A DNA stretch of 64,000 nt, from positions 18,771-82,770 of the forward strand of contig JAJZSL010000007.1 of assembly GCA_021849805.1 (NCBI GenBank), given 5' to 3'. Shown here piece by piece: positions 44,643 through 55,189 of this stretch. The translations under genes and the position numbers were made by a program. Every line of letters begins with the position of its first letter. Within the stretch, counting starts at the first letter, position 1. Under the pieces are notes generated by a model. The model made no database searches and was not told where the DNA came from. It saw nothing but the letters and a program-made list of their open reading frames with translations. Source of the stretch: a bacterium (GTDB taxonomy: Bacteria > Verrucomicrobiota > Verrucomicrobiia > Chthoniobacterales > UBA6821).

Positions 44643-45743
44643 TTGAAAATTCTTGACCGTTATCTTCTCTCAGCACTTGGAGTGGCCACGCTGATGGGTG
44701 TTAGCCTTCTGAGTCTTGTTCTCGTTCTTGGCAATGTTTTCAAACAACTCTTAGATTTGCTCATTAATCATGATGTTCCTCTGGGAACAGTTCTTGCTTT
44801 TATTGCTTTTGTACTCCCCTTCTCCATGACTTTTACAATTCCATGGGGCTTTCTAACAGCACTACTTCTTGTTTTTGGACGTCTTTCTGCAGACAGTGAG
44901 CTACTTGCTATGCGCTCGATGGGAATTAGTTTTAGCAGAATTTTTCTTCCTGTCCTAGCAAGTGCTCTTTTCCTAGCGGCTATTTGTCTTTGGATTAATT
45001 TGGAAATTGCTCCTCGAGCTGAAGCTGCCATGATGGAGGATCTCTACAAAATAGCGACAAGTAATCCACTCTCTTTTTTCCAAGCAGATGAAGTGAGTGA
45101 AGAATTCCCAGATCGGCGGATCTACGTAGGAGCTCGTGACGGCGACGTCCTCAAGAACCTCTTGGTTTTTGAATTAGAAGGAGGTCACCTCTCCAAGGTT
45201 GTTTTTGCTAAGCAAGGTCATCTCTCCTTGGATAAGGAGCACGCCAGTTTACTGCTCAAGCTCGAAGATGCTCATTTTGAAGAGAGGGATCCTCAGGAAC
45301 CTGATAATTTTTCAAAAGTTCGGCAAGGTATTCTCATGCAATCTGGCACTTTTCCTATGTCCCTGAAAAAACTTTTTGAAGAGAAAATGCGCTGGCGCCA
45401 TCTCAATTCTTACCGCCTCTGGGAACTTCTTACCGAAATTAAGAAAAATACACCTCAGCGTTTGCAACTGCTTGTCGAACTGAATAAACGCTTCTCTATT
45501 TCCTTAGCTACTCTTGCTTTTGCTCTTATTGCTGTTCCTCTAGGTATTACAGCCCATCGTAAAGAAACATCTGTTGGTTTTGCCCTGAGCCTTATGGTGG
45601 CCTTTAGTTATTTCTTCTTCATGATTATTGCTGATACATTTCGCTCCAATCCTCATGCTTTTCCGATTTTTTTGGTTTGGTTGCCTAACATTCTTTTTTC
45701 CATACTAGGTATTTTTCTCTTTAGGCAATTATTGAGAAAATAA
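44643..45743 (+). CDS. LptF/LptG-family permease (YjgP/YjgQ)
   Basis: This is one of the two transmembrane subunits of the LptB2FG ABC exporter that lifts lipopolysaccharide from the inner membrane. The 366-residue protein has three N-terminal and three C-terminal membrane segments around a periplasmic domain (about 130-265). The signature 'LDRYLLSALGVATLMGVSLLSLVLVL', 'LSADSELLAMRSMGIS' and 'ELNKRFSISLATLAFALIAVPLGI' are typical. The start is a TTG at 44643 with no usable ATG. Which of LptF or LptG it is cannot be decided; no partner gene is adjacent. Confidence 0.9.
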   Translation: MKILDRYLLSALGVATLMGVSLLSLVLVLGNVFKQLLDLLINHDVPLGTVLAFIAFVLPFSMTFTIPWGFLTALLLVFGRLSADSELLAMRSMGISFSRIFLPVLASALFLAAICLWINLEIAPRAEAAMMEDLYKIATSNPLSFFQADEVSEEFPDRRIYVGARDGDVLKNLLVFELEGGHLSKVVFAKQGHLSLDKEHASLLLKLEDAHFEERDPQEPDNFSKVRQGILMQSGTFPMSLKKLFEEKMRWRHLNSYRLWELLTEIKKNTPQRLQLLVELNKRFSISLATLAFALIAVPLGITAHRKETSVGFALSLMVAFSYFFFMIIADTFRSNPHAFPIFLVWLPNILFSILGIFLFRQLLRK

Positions 45744-45787
45744 AAATAAGCTTCATCCTAACGGGGTTTTTCTTAACGTTAGTACAA

Positions 45788-47665
45788 TCAGTGCGTCTCC
45801 TCGAGGTTGGAGTGATGAGCTTGAGTAAACAGAGCTTCTGCTTTGAAAAGCAGCCTCTGGATCTTCTCTTCATCAAGGGTGGTGGAAGTCTCTTCAGCGT
45901 TCAAGACTTCCTCAGCTGCTTGATAAAAGTATTGAGAAGCACGATGCAAGATCTTCACTCTTTCTTCTCTATGTTGATCGTTGAGATTGTCTAAAGCATG
46001 ACTTGTTTGCTGATAACTTTCTGCGGCACGCAGGAAATGTTGAATTGTTTTCTTATAAGGAGGCCGATGACGAGCAGCCTCGATAACAGCATTGATACAA
46101 AATACTGCACTACTAAGATAACGAGCTTTCTCCACTCGCTGGGAATCATTGAGATTACTGAGCAACGTTGCTCTTTGATTATGGAGTTCGGTTAATTGAA
46201 GAAGATAATTGAGAACTTCCTCGTGTATAGGATTTCGGTTTGTCTCATCAATCATGCCAGTAGCTGCCTCCATGGCTTCAGCAAGCGCTTGTTGAATCTG
46301 ACTTATTTCCTCACCAGTCTCATCATCACTAAGGAACATGTAGAAATATTTTCTTTTCAGTAGAGCGAGCCAATGATGAGCTTGAGCACGTCCTTCATGT
46401 CGAAGGATCACCATGTTCCGAGCTCTTTTTGCTTCTTTTTCCTCAGGAGTCATGACAAAAGGAGGAACTGTTTTTTGAGCATCCTTGATAAGGAGAAGAA
46501 TGAATTTTTGGTTCGCTTGGAAGGATTCTTCAATTTCATCTTGCGCTTCCTGGAGAAAAATAAGCGGTAACTCTTCTCCCTCTTCTTCCCGTATCAATGA
46601 GTCTCTATAAGCAACTTCAATCTCTCCACGAGTTTCTTTGATGAGTTGCTCCCTAGAAAATGCTTTTTCTAGTTGTTCAATGCGTCGCTCAATAGCGTTA
46701 GCACGAGAGTTGATCATTTCGTGCTGTTTTAAATAAGAATTATCTCGCGAATAGGCATGACGCGGGACTTTTCTAGTTTTATTTTCTTTACTGATTGACT
46801 CGGCCCATTGAGCTCTGTTGCTCAAGAGTTGCTCCATCATAGAACTTTGATATGATACTGCTCTCTGGAGTAAATGAAGGAGAGTAGTGAGTTCCTCTTT
46901 TCTCTTGGAAGTAAGAGAAGGCTCTTGAAGCTCCTCTTCATATCGTGTTCTTTTGCTCTCAATTTTTTCTAATCTTGTTTGATGCAGCATAAAAATCTCT
47001 CGAGTTTTTGCACTAATAGCTCTCTCTTTTTCTTGAGCATCTTGTTCTGCTAATGAATTTTCTGGAATGGTAGGAGCCATTTTTTGCTCTCCCAAGGAGG
47101 GAGTAAGAGAGTTGTTGATCAATGCAATAATTTGCTCGAGTCGATGCCGCGTGAGGGGATCTTCTCCCATTGTTACTCTCGACTTAGTATTGATTTTATA
47201 GATTTGATCTTGGAGTAGAGGTCTCTTACTGATCTCTCCCAAGCCTGCCTCTTGAAGTTGTTTCCTCAGTGCGGCCATGGTTCCTCGTCCTTGCTTGGCA
47301 GTGATCACCATAGAGCGATCAGCAGAAAGTGGTTGAGCAGGTAGGAGCAAGGCTTCTTGATTGATGAAGAATCGATCAGCTTCTGGGTAAATCCGTAATG
47401 CCTCGGAGAAAGATTGAAGAAGGGCAGCTATTTGTTCCCTCTTTTGAGGTGAGAGTACTTCAACAATAGTGTGTGCTTGCTGGGAAGGTTCTTCTGCGTA
47501 GGATAAGTTGGGTTGGGGACGGTGCGATGGTGAGGATACTTCTGTTATCCAGTGATCAGGGAGTTGATTGGAGGGAAAGGGAGGAAGAGGGGTGCCTGAA
47601 AACTCTTGAGCAAGGGTGAGGTCTGAAGGACTCCAGGAAGAGGAAAGCTTTGGGGATTGATTCAT
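45788..47665 (-). CDS. Large coiled-coil protein with disordered N-terminus
   Basis: This 625-residue ORF starts at ATG 47665. Residues 1-70 are Pro/Ser-rich and disordered. Residues about 70-200 include 'KREQIAALLQSFSEALRIYPEADRFF' and 'MVITAKQGRGTMAALRKQLQEAGLGEISKRPLLQD', and the rest is strongly helical, Glu/Gln/Arg-rich, with repeated tetratricopeptide-like or coiled-coil stretches ('LLQLTELHNQRATLL', 'FLRAAESYQQTSHALDNLN'). There is no signal peptide, no membrane span and no recognised family. A structural or host-interaction role is possible but unproven. It is convergent with lptF/G. Confidence 0.65.
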   Translation of the reverse strand: MNQSPKLSSSWSPSDLTLAQEFSGTPLPPFPSNQLPDHWITEVSSPSHRPQPNLSYAEEPSQQAHTIVEVLSPQKREQIAALLQSFSEALRIYPEADRFFINQEALLLPAQPLSADRSMVITAKQGRGTMAALRKQLQEAGLGEISKRPLLQDQIYKINTKSRVTMGEDPLTRHRLEQIIALINNSLTPSLGEQKMAPTIPENSLAEQDAQEKERAISAKTREIFMLHQTRLEKIESKRTRYEEELQEPSLTSKRKEELTTLLHLLQRAVSYQSSMMEQLLSNRAQWAESISKENKTRKVPRHAYSRDNSYLKQHEMINSRANAIERRIEQLEKAFSREQLIKETRGEIEVAYRDSLIREEEGEELPLIFLQEAQDEIEESFQANQKFILLLIKDAQKTVPPFVMTPEEKEAKRARNMVILRHEGRAQAHHWLALLKRKYFYMFLSDDETGEEISQIQQALAEAMEAATGMIDETNRNPIHEEVLNYLLQLTELHNQRATLLSNLNDSQRVEKARYLSSAVFCINAVIEAARHRPPYKKTIQHFLRAAESYQQTSHALDNLNDQHREERVKILHRASQYFYQAAEEVLNAEETSTTLDEEKIQRLLFKAEALFTQAHHSNLEETH

Positions 47666-47817
47666 GGATGGAAGAATTTTGTTACAAGGAAGAATGATCG
47701 CTTTTCAAGTTCTCTTCCATTTCTTAAAATCAAATTTTCTTCTTAGAGTTATCGAGAATCATTTTCAAGAATAGGACTCAAAGAAAATAACGATCCTCTT
47801 CTTCGCTAACAATTTTC

Positions 47818-50800
47818 ATGCCTAAAGATCTTACCTTAAAAAAAATTCTCCTCATTGGCGCTGGTCCTATTGTGATTGGACAAGGATGTGAGTTTGATTA
47901 CTCCGGCGTTCAAGCTTGTAAAGCACTCAAGGAGGAGGGATATGAAGTTGTTTTGGTCAACTCAAATCCAGCAACCATCATGACAGATCCAGAGTTTGCA
48001 GATCGGACTTATATCGAGCCGATCACTCCGGAAATCATTGAGAAAATTATTCAACGAGAAAAGCCAGATGCACTTCTTCCCACACTCGGTGGACAAACAG
48101 CTCTCAATGTTTCTATGGAGCTGGTGAAGCGAGGTGTTCTTCAAAAATATGATCTTCGTCTTATTGGAGCAAATGCTCAAGCTATCGAACGTGGTGAGAA
48201 TCGTACTGTTTTCAAAGAACTCATGATCAGTATTGGCCTTGATGTGGCTAATTCTGGGACTGCTCATTCTCTAGAAGAGGTCGTGGCTATAGCAGAAAAA
48301 ATTGGCTCTTATCCTCTGATTATCCGTCCCGCTTTCACGCTGGGAGGAGCAGGTGGCGGTATTGCTAAGAATCGTGAGGAACTCGAGCACATCGCTCGCC
48401 ATGGTCTTGATCTCTCTCCTAGAAGGGAAGTTCTTATTGAGGAATCGCTCTTAGGTTGGAAGGAATTTGAGATGGAAGTGATTCGTGATTGTGCTGACAA
48501 CTGCATTGTTATCTGCTCGATTGAAAACATTGATCCTATGGGAGTTCATACAGGAGATTCGATGACGGTAGCTCCTATTCAGACTCTCACGGATAAGGAG
48601 TATCAACGCATGCGCGATGCTTCCTTTGCTGTGATTCGAGCTGTTGGTGTTCAAACGGGTGGTTCCAATATTCAATTTGCTCTTCATCCTATGACAGGAC
48701 GCATGGTTGTTATAGAAATGAATCCTCGAGTTTCACGCTCCTCAGCTCTTGCCTCCAAAGCTACAGGCTACCCCATTGCTAAAATTGCAGCCAAGCTTGC
48801 TGTCGGCTATCGTCTCGATGAACTGAAGAATGATATCACCAAAACAACCACAGCATGCTTTGAGCCGACGCTTGATTATTGTGTTGTGAAGATTCCACGC
48901 TTCACGTTTGAAAAATTTCCTCTCGCTGATGCTTCCTTGAGCACACAAATGAAGAGTGTTGGCGAAGTTATTGGCCTTGGAAGGACTTTTAAGCAAGCGC
49001 TTCAAAAAGCGCTTCGATCCTTAGAAACTGGACGTTTTGGCTTTGGTGCCGATGGAAGAGATCAGGAACCTCGTCTTCAAGATGGTCCTTGGGATCTTGC
49101 AACAATTGAAAAAAATTTGCGTATTCCCTGTGCAGAACGGATCTTCATGATTCGCTATGCTTTTCTAGCAGGGCTTTCGGTGGAGGAAATTCATCGACTT
49201 AGTTTTATTGACCCTTGGTTTTTGCATCATCTGCTCGAAATCGTCCAAGAAGAAGAGGAATACCGCGCTCGACCTGAAGAACTCCCTTTGCTACGAGCTA
49301 AGAAAATGGGATTCTCCGATCATCAAATCGCCTACTTAACTGGTCGTTCTGAGGATGATGTTCGTCAAGAGCGACAGGCTCAGGGAATCTTTCCTACCTA
49401 TCGTCTCGTCGATACTTGTGCTGCTGAATTTGAAGCTTCGACACCTTATTTTTACTCCACGTATGCTCAAGAAGATGAGAGTCGTTTATTTTCTCGTGGA
49501 AAAGAAAAAAATCAGCAGCAGCGAAAAAAAATCATGATCTTGGGAAGTGGTCCCAATCGCATTGGTCAAGGGATTGAGTTCGATTATTGCTGCGTTCATG
49601 CTAGTCTCGCTCTTCAAGAAGAGGGTTATGAAACTATCATGGTGAACTCTAATCCTGAAACGGTTTCTACCGATTATGATACCAGTGACAAACTTTTCTT
49701 TGAACCACTCACCTTGGAGGATGTTCTGGAGATTTATCAACGAGAAGGATGTCATGGTGTTGTTGTTCAGTTTGGAGGACAAACACCACTGAATCTAGCA
49801 GCAGCTCTTGAGCAACGAGGAGTGACCATTATTGGTACTCAACCCAAGTATATTGAAATGGCAGAAGATCGTCACCACTTCTCCCAAATGATAGAAAAGC
49901 TGGGCCTTCAGCAAACACTAGGTGCTACAGCATTTGAAGAAGTAGAAGCTGTTGCTATTGCTGCTCAAATCGGTTATCCGGTGCTGGTGCGTCCTTCCTT
50001 TGTTCTAGGAGGTCGTGCCATGGAGATTGTTTATAGCGAAGCAGACCTTCGCCGCTATATCAAAACAGCTGTGGTTCTTAGTCCAGAGCGACCTGTACTC
50101 ATTGATCGTTTTCTAGAAGATGCTACCGAAGTTGATGTTGACTGTCTTGCTGATGGTCATCAATGTGTTCTTGGAGCTATCATGGAACATATTGAAGAAG
50201 CTGGTATTCATAGTGGTGATAGTGCTTGTAGTATACCTACCTTTTCTCTATCGAAGAATGTGTTGGAGAAAATTCGCTCCGCTACCTCCATGATTGCTCT
50301 AGAGCTTCATGTGCGCGGTCTCATGAATATTCAGTTTGCCGTTAAGGGAGAGGAAGTTTACATTCTGGAAGTCAATCCACGTGCATCACGCACAACTCCT
50401 TTTGTCAGTAAATCCATTGGAGTTCCTCTTGCAAAGCTAGCAGCAAAAATCATGATAGGACGCACCCTGGCAAGCCTTGGTTTTACACAAGAGATTCTTC
50501 CCAAACATTGGTGTGTGAAAGAAGCAGTCAAGCCATTTATTAAATTTCCAGGAACGGATATTATTCTTGGGCCTGAAATGCGTTCTACTGGAGAAGTTAT
50601 GGGATTAGACCGGGATCTTGGACGAGCCTATGCCAAAGCCCAAATGGCAGCACACCCACCACTTCCACGAGGAGGCAATTTATTTGTTAGTGTCAAAGAT
50701 GCAGATAAAGAAGCTATTGTCCCCTTGATTCAAACTTGTGTTCAACTTGGCTTCTCTATTTATGCAACACGTGGTACAGCTCAAGTTCTCAGAAAAGCTG

Positions 50801-51084
50801 GTATTGATGTCGTTGAGCTCAACAGGCTCAGTGGAGGTCACCCTCATGTCTTGGATATGATTAAGAAAAATGAGGTTCATCTCATTATTAATACTCCTTC
50901 TGGAAAATTACCATGGCGTGATGAAGTCATTATTCGTAGTGCTGCTGTAGCTCATCGGATCGTTACCATTACGGTATTGAGAACAGCGATAGCTAGTGTG
51001 GCAGCGATCGGTAGCATGCTCTCTGAGGATCTTGGAGTAAAAAGTATCCAGGAGTATCATCAGTCATTAGGCATCAACGCTTAG
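47818..51084 (+). CDS. carB: Carbamoyl-phosphate synthase large subunit
   Basis: CarB makes carbamoyl phosphate from ammonia, bicarbonate and two ATP for arginine and pyrimidine synthesis. The 1088-residue length is normal. Both ATP-grasp halves start with the repeated '[21 protein letters not shown]' / '[20 protein letters not shown]' motifs. Each carries '[11 protein letters not shown]' or '[11 protein letters not shown]', and 'NIQFALHP' / 'NIQFAVKG' with the metal-binding '[23 protein letters not shown]' / '[15 protein letters not shown]'. A C-terminal MGS-like allosteric domain ends the protein. carA is not adjacent. tatA/B follows after 17 nt. Confidence 0.98.
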   Translation: MPKDLTLKKILLIGAGPIVIGQGCEFDYSGVQACKALKEEGYEVVLVNSNPATIMTDPEFADRTYIEPITPEIIEKIIQREKPDALLPTLGGQTALNVSMELVKRGVLQKYDLRLIGANAQAIERGENRTVFKELMISIGLDVANSGTAHSLEEVVAIAEKIGSYPLIIRPAFTLGGAGGGIAKNREELEHIARHGLDLSPRREVLIEESLLGWKEFEMEVIRDCADNCIVICSIENIDPMGVHTGDSMTVAPIQTLTDKEYQRMRDASFAVIRAVGVQTGGSNIQFALHPMTGRMVVIEMNPRVSRSSALASKATGYPIAKIAAKLAVGYRLDELKNDITKTTTACFEPTLDYCVVKIPRFTFEKFPLADASLSTQMKSVGEVIGLGRTFKQALQKALRSLETGRFGFGADGRDQEPRLQDGPWDLATIEKNLRIPCAERIFMIRYAFLAGLSVEEIHRLSFIDPWFLHHLLEIVQEEEEYRARPEELPLLRAKKMGFSDHQIAYLTGRSEDDVRQERQAQGIFPTYRLVDTCAAEFEASTPYFYSTYAQEDESRLFSRGKEKNQQQRKKIMILGSGPNRIGQGIEFDYCCVHASLALQEEGYETIMVNSNPETVSTDYDTSDKLFFEPLTLEDVLEIYQREGCHGVVVQFGGQTPLNLAAALEQRGVTIIGTQPKYIEMAEDRHHFSQMIEKLGLQQTLGATAFEEVEAVAIAAQIGYPVLVRPSFVLGGRAMEIVYSEADLRRYIKTAVVLSPERPVLIDRFLEDATEVDVDCLADGHQCVLGAIMEHIEEAGIHSGDSACSIPTFSLSKNVLEKIRSATSMIALELHVRGLMNIQFAVKGEEVYILEVNPRASRTTPFVSKSIGVPLAKLAAKIMIGRTLASLGFTQEILPKHWCVKEAVKPFIKFPGTDIILGPEMRSTGEVMGLDRDLGRAYAKAQMAAHPPLPRGGNLFVSVKDADKEAIVPLIQTCVQLGFSIYATRGTAQVLRKAGIDVVELNRLSGGHPHVLDMIKKNEVHLIINTPSGKLPWRDEVIIRSAAVAHRIVTITVLRTAIASVAAIGSMLSEDLGVKSIQEYHQSLGINA

Positions 51085-51101
51085 AGAAAACTTCATCATT
51101 T

Positions 51102-51410
51102 ATGTTGACTTCTTTCTCTCTCATGAACTGGCTATTTGCTTTTGGATTACCTGCTGCTCCAGAATGGACGTTCCTTGCACTACTAGCGCTCATTCTCTTT
51201 GGTCCTAGTAGACTTCCTGACTTAGCTCGTGGAGCTGCCCGACTCCTTGCGCAACTTCATCATGCTAAAGAAGAATTTCAGCGGGAACTTCTTCAACTGC
51301 CTCCTCTTCCTAAAATCGAAGAGCCCCCTGGGAAAAGAGCTCTGGATCAAGCTTCACTCACCATACCATCATCAACTCAGAAAAGCTTAGAAGAAAAAGA
51401 GTTTAGTTAA
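51102..51410 (+). CDS. Twin-arginine translocase TatA/TatB-type protein
   Basis: TatA/B components export folded proteins carrying twin-Arg signals. The 102-residue protein has a short membrane helix (about 20-35), the hinge 'LFGPSRLPDLARGAARLL' and an amphipathic helix, as in the TatA/TatB/TatE family. An acidic residue precedes the helix (Glu21 in 'APEWTF'). The C-terminal tail is Pro/Ser/Glu-rich and about twice that of a minimal TatA, which favours TatB, but the two cannot be separated confidently. It may be co-transcribed with carB. The end overlaps the convergent desaturase by 8 nt. tatC is absent. Confidence 0.82.
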   Translation: MLTSFSLMNWLFAFGLPAAPEWTFLALLALILFGPSRLPDLARGAARLLAQLHHAKEEFQRELLQLPPLPKIEEPPGKRALDQASLTIPSSTQKSLEEKEFS

Positions 51411-52383
51411 ACATTGAGGAAGGAGATTCCTGAGCCTCCATTAAGATCGAATCAGGTACAGGACGCAACTCCCAGATGAGTCCTAGGAGTGATAAAATCT
51501 TCAAACCATAATAGGTGATATCAATCTCCCACCAGCGAAATCCCTGCCGCGTAGCATGAGGATAGCGATGGTGGTTGTTGTGCCATCCCTCTCCTAGCGT
51601 GATAATGCTGAGCCAAAAATTATTCCGACTATCATCCTTAGTGCGATAAGGTCGATTTCCCCAAAGATGGGCTAGTGAGTTAATAAAAAGAGTGCCGTGG
51701 AGTAAGAGTGTTGTACTAATAAAAAATGTCCAAACAAAAAATTCTCCTGCAGTAAGGCCACTATTTGGAAATTTTTTCTCAATCATCCAACCTATCCAAT
51801 ACATCAGCATTCCATAGAGGAGGGGAATGGTCTTGTCGTAGCGGTTTAAGAAAACAAGCTCTGGATAGCGACTCAAGTCATGGACTTTCTCATAGGGAGT
51901 TGGAAAATTTCTCATGGAGGTCAGCCACCCAATATGAGACCAGCAAAAACCTTTGGTCAATGGGGAGTGTTTATCCTCTTCTTCATCAGCGTGAGCATGG
52001 TGATGACGATGAGTAGCGGCCCACCAGAGAGGACCTCGCTGCATGGAGCTATTGCCTAGTACAGCAGCTAGAAATTGAAAGAGACGAGATGTTTTAAAAG
52101 TTCGATGAGAAAAATAGCGATGATAAAATCCAGTGATAGCAAACATCCGAATCACATAGAGCAAGAGTGCTGCTGCTAGAGAAATCGGACTGATGCCAAC
52201 CCAGAAAACAGCTAAACATCCTCCATGTAAGAAAAGGAAAGGAAGTGTGCGCTGCCAATTGATTTTCTCAGGAAGTGTGGAAGGCTCAGGAAGCTTCTCT
52301 CTCTTAAAATCAGCATCAAGTGACTGAGCTAAGGTTTCAAAGAAAATACGAAGAGGAGTTAATAGAGGATTGAGAAACATCAT
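51403..52383 (-). CDS. Acyl-CoA/acyl-lipid delta-9-type fatty-acid desaturase
   Basis: This di-iron membrane desaturase introduces double bonds into membrane acyl chains. The 326-residue protein carries the three His boxes: HRYFSH at 88-93, HRHHH at 125-129 and HNNHH at 268-272. Their order and spacing are typical of stearoyl-CoA desaturase-like enzymes, with about four membrane helices between them. 'GFYHRYFSHRTFKT' and 'GEGWHNNHHRYPHATRQGF' are diagnostic. It starts at ATG 52383, 19 nt after the gspD stop region, but the genes are on the same strand with gspD upstream. Confidence 0.94.
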   Translation of the reverse strand: MMFLNPLLTPLRIFFETLAQSLDADFKREKLPEPSTLPEKINWQRTLPFLFLHGGCLAVFWVGISPISLAAALLLYVIRMFAITGFYHRYFSHRTFKTSRLFQFLAAVLGNSSMQRGPLWWAATHRHHHAHADEEEDKHSPLTKGFCWSHIGWLTSMRNFPTPYEKVHDLSRYPELVFLNRYDKTIPLLYGMLMYWIGWMIEKKFPNSGLTAGEFFVWTFFISTTLLLHGTLFINSLAHLWGNRPYRTKDDSRNNFWLSIITLGEGWHNNHHRYPHATRQGFRWWEIDITYYGLKILSLLGLIWELRPVPDSILMEAQESPSSMFN

Positions 52384-52401
52384 TGTTGCTACTTTCTAGA
52401 T

Positions 52402-55143
52402 TTAATAGTCATCTTGTTTAGGAAGTCCAAAGAGTTTGAATTTCTTCTTGGTAGGCGTTGGTTTTGGTTTTGGTTGAAGTTGTTTGTAAAGATTTTTTGA
52501 TTCCTCTCCTAGATCAGAAGCTCCTCCTTCAAGATTGCTTGCCTTTTCCATCGAAGTATTTGAGTCAATAACAATAGGCTGAATTAAAATGACTAGTTCG
52601 GTGCGAATTTTATTTTTTTTGGTATGTCCTCCAAGTAAAGGACCAACAATGGGGAGTCTCTTCACGTAGGGAATACCTCGTTCATCATTATCTTTTTCAT
52701 CTTGGATTAATCCTCCTAGGACAATGGTCGAACCACTAGGAATACGCACGCTCGTAGTCAACTCTTGTGTATTGACCACAGGAGCATTCACTCCAGTGCT
52801 AATGGCTTTATCTGTTCCTACATCATCGACACTCTGATTTTGCTGAGCAATGATGAGATTGACCTCTTTGTCAGAATTAATCAGTGGAATCACCTCTAGC
52901 TTTAATAAAACATCTTGATAGGTAATATTAGCTGTGAGGGAATTGGGCTGTTGGGCATTAGGCTGCGTAGAGCCAGCAACAACGGTACTTAAGCTCGATG
53001 ATTGGTAGGGAATACGACGTCCGGAGAGGATCGTGGCCTTTTTATTATTGCTGGTATAGACAGTTGGACGTGCAATGGTTTTAAATTTCCCAGTATTCTC
53101 TAAGAATTTAGCATAAGTATCCAGTGAGCCACCAATCGAGCCGAAGACGGTGAGTCCTCCTTGGCTGTTATTAACGGTATTATTGACTCCTGCAGCACGT
53201 GCAAAATTAGAAGTAACATTAGCGCCATTGGTGATTCCCAATCCTGGAAAAGCACTATTGAGACCACTGAGCAGAGCTCCTGCAGCAGGTCCTCCAAAAG
53301 TATTGGCCAAAGTATTGAATCCTTGATAGTGAAAAAGATAACTAGCTCCATATTCGATCCCTTCCTCTAGCTTCATTTGGCCAATAACAGCTGCTAAGTA
53401 GACTTGTTGTGGGCGGCGATCTAAGAGATTGATGATTTGAGCTGCTTTGGCTTTACTCTCAGGAGGACCATAAACAACAATACTATTGGCTGTAGGATCG
53501 GAGAGAATACTTGTTGAGCCCACAATAGCTGATTGAGGAGGTGATTGTTGCTGTGACTCATTGAGACGATCAGCATGGTTGCCTCCAGCATTGACACCAC
53601 TACTGCCACTCAAAGGGCTTGAAGCGCTATCCATGGGATTTTGAGAGCCTAGAGATCCTGAAGAAGAACTATTATTGAACGGATTTTTAGGAGTTGCTTG
53701 TGGTTTCACTTGGTTTTGGGTGGTGTCATCATCCTTATTTTTGAGCATATCAACAAGGACCGGGAAAATATCAGTTGCAGACATGTAGTTGAGTGGACGT
53801 ACCAGCGGCTCTTCGGGGGCTTGTGCTTTATCGAGATTAGCAATAAGTTCACGCACATAGCGGTAGTTCTCTGCACGTGTCACCACAAGAATTCGGTTGG
53901 TTCTCTTATCAGCAATGAATTGAACTTTACCACTGAAAACACGCTCTTCTCCTGGAGTGGATGTATCTGCTGATGGTGGAGGAGGGGGAGGAACACCTGG
54001 AGCTCCTGGTTGGCTGGAGGCTCCTTTAGCAACAGCAGGAGTGGAAGCGGTGCTCTCCTTTCCAAAAATCTGATTTAAGGTTTCCACTGTTTTCTCAGCA
54101 TCAGCGCGCTCTAAAGAGATAAACTCAGTAATGATTTGAGAGGATTCATGATCAATGATTCTCAGCAGTGCCAATGATTTCTTAATCACGGGTGTTTTAT
54201 CAGTAATCACAAGAGCACTCGTGTTGGGAACGGCAACAATTGATCCAAAAGGATTAGACTGGATGACTCCTTGAAGGATGGTTATCGCTTCGGAAGTGCT
54301 TAGAAAATGAAGCGGCTGGTAGAAACTCACTAGCTGATCTCCACTCATGGGAAGTTCTGATTCTTCTAAATAGAGAGGAAGTCCTTCAGTACGCGGAGGA
54401 CGGCTAGGTCCAAGGACTTTAACTGTTTTTTCATCCACAGGAATGAGGACATAACCATTGAGTAACATGGAGCTTTCCATGATATTGATGGCCTCTTTCT
54501 TTGAAATAGGATCAGTAATCATGATGGAGAGGTCTGGTCCAGAGAGATTGGAATCACGGATGATCCGTTTGCCTGTTAGTTTTTCATAAAGAGTAAGAAT
54601 TTCCATGATGGAGGTATGTGGAAATTGCATACTAATTTTTTCATTCAAATTGATAGGAGTGGAGGTAGGAGTAGCAATGAGTGCCCCCGTAGGAGAACTA
54701 CTTGGAGAAGGATTTGGGGAGCTAGTTGGAGAGCTTTTTGAAGAATCACTTGGTGTAGTAGCAGCAGTGGAGAGAGCATTCTTGGTTACTGAACTTTTGA
54801 TAGAAGCTTCCTGAGAAGCTTTCTCTTCAGTAGAGAGGTTCGCTGGAGAAGGAGAAGGTTTTTCTAACGACTTGAAAGGTTCACTGGGAAAGGAAGGTTC
54901 ACTCTTCATCAGGGGTGCAGAAAGAGTAGGAGAGGGGAGAGCTGAGGGAATGGAGGTTGCTGTTCTATTTGTTAGGAGAGAGGTTGCTGAGGAAGGAGAA
55001 GGGATTTCTTTTCCGGCAGGAGAAGAAATGGCTGCTGGTGTTGTCAGTGGAAGAGGTGTCTTAGAGGACTGTTCTTCAGCTGCAAGAGCAGAAGAGAAGA
55101 GAGCGGTCATCAATGTAATCAAAAAGAGAGGAACAGAAGTCAT
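52402..55143 (-). CDS. gspD: Type II secretion system secretin GspD
   Basis: GspD forms the outer-membrane channel of the T2SS. The 913-residue protein has a signal peptide (about 1-21, ending 'SALAA'). A Pro/Ser/Thr-rich low-complexity linker (about 22-170) follows. Then come N-domains with 'ISMQFPHTSIMEILTLYEKLTGKRII', 'FYQPLHFLSTSEAITILQGVI' and 'TEFISLERADAEKTVETLNQIF'. The secretin core ends with 'TSVRIPSGSTIVLGGLIQDEKDNDERGIPYVKRLPIVGPLLGG'. The long linker and Gly/Ser inserts around 360-400 and 500-560 are unusual. It is the last gene of the gsp operon. Confidence 0.94.
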   Translation of the reverse strand: MTSVPLFLITLMTALFSSALAAEEQSSKTPLPLTTPAAISSPAGKEIPSPSSATSLLTNRTATSIPSALPSPTLSAPLMKSEPSFPSEPFKSLEKPSPSPANLSTEEKASQEASIKSSVTKNALSTAATTPSDSSKSSPTSSPNPSPSSSPTGALIATPTSTPINLNEKISMQFPHTSIMEILTLYEKLTGKRIIRDSNLSGPDLSIMITDPISKKEAINIMESSMLLNGYVLIPVDEKTVKVLGPSRPPRTEGLPLYLEESELPMSGDQLVSFYQPLHFLSTSEAITILQGVIQSNPFGSIVAVPNTSALVITDKTPVIKKSLALLRIIDHESSQIITEFISLERADAEKTVETLNQIFGKESTASTPAVAKGASSQPGAPGVPPPPPPSADTSTPGEERVFSGKVQFIADKRTNRILVVTRAENYRYVRELIANLDKAQAPEEPLVRPLNYMSATDIFPVLVDMLKNKDDDTTQNQVKPQATPKNPFNNSSSSGSLGSQNPMDSASSPLSGSSGVNAGGNHADRLNESQQQSPPQSAIVGSTSILSDPTANSIVVYGPPESKAKAAQIINLLDRRPQQVYLAAVIGQMKLEEGIEYGASYLFHYQGFNTLANTFGGPAAGALLSGLNSAFPGLGITNGANVTSNFARAAGVNNTVNNSQGGLTVFGSIGGSLDTYAKFLENTGKFKTIARPTVYTSNNKKATILSGRRIPYQSSSLSTVVAGSTQPNAQQPNSLTANITYQDVLLKLEVIPLINSDKEVNLIIAQQNQSVDDVGTDKAISTGVNAPVVNTQELTTSVRIPSGSTIVLGGLIQDEKDNDERGIPYVKRLPIVGPLLGGHTKKNKIRTELVILIQPIVIDSNTSMEKASNLEGGASDLGEESKNLYKQLQPKPKPTPTKKKFKLFGLPKQDDY

Positions 55144-55189
55144 GAGTGGTGTATAAAAAATCGTGAGGAGAGAGGGAAGGTGTTCTCTT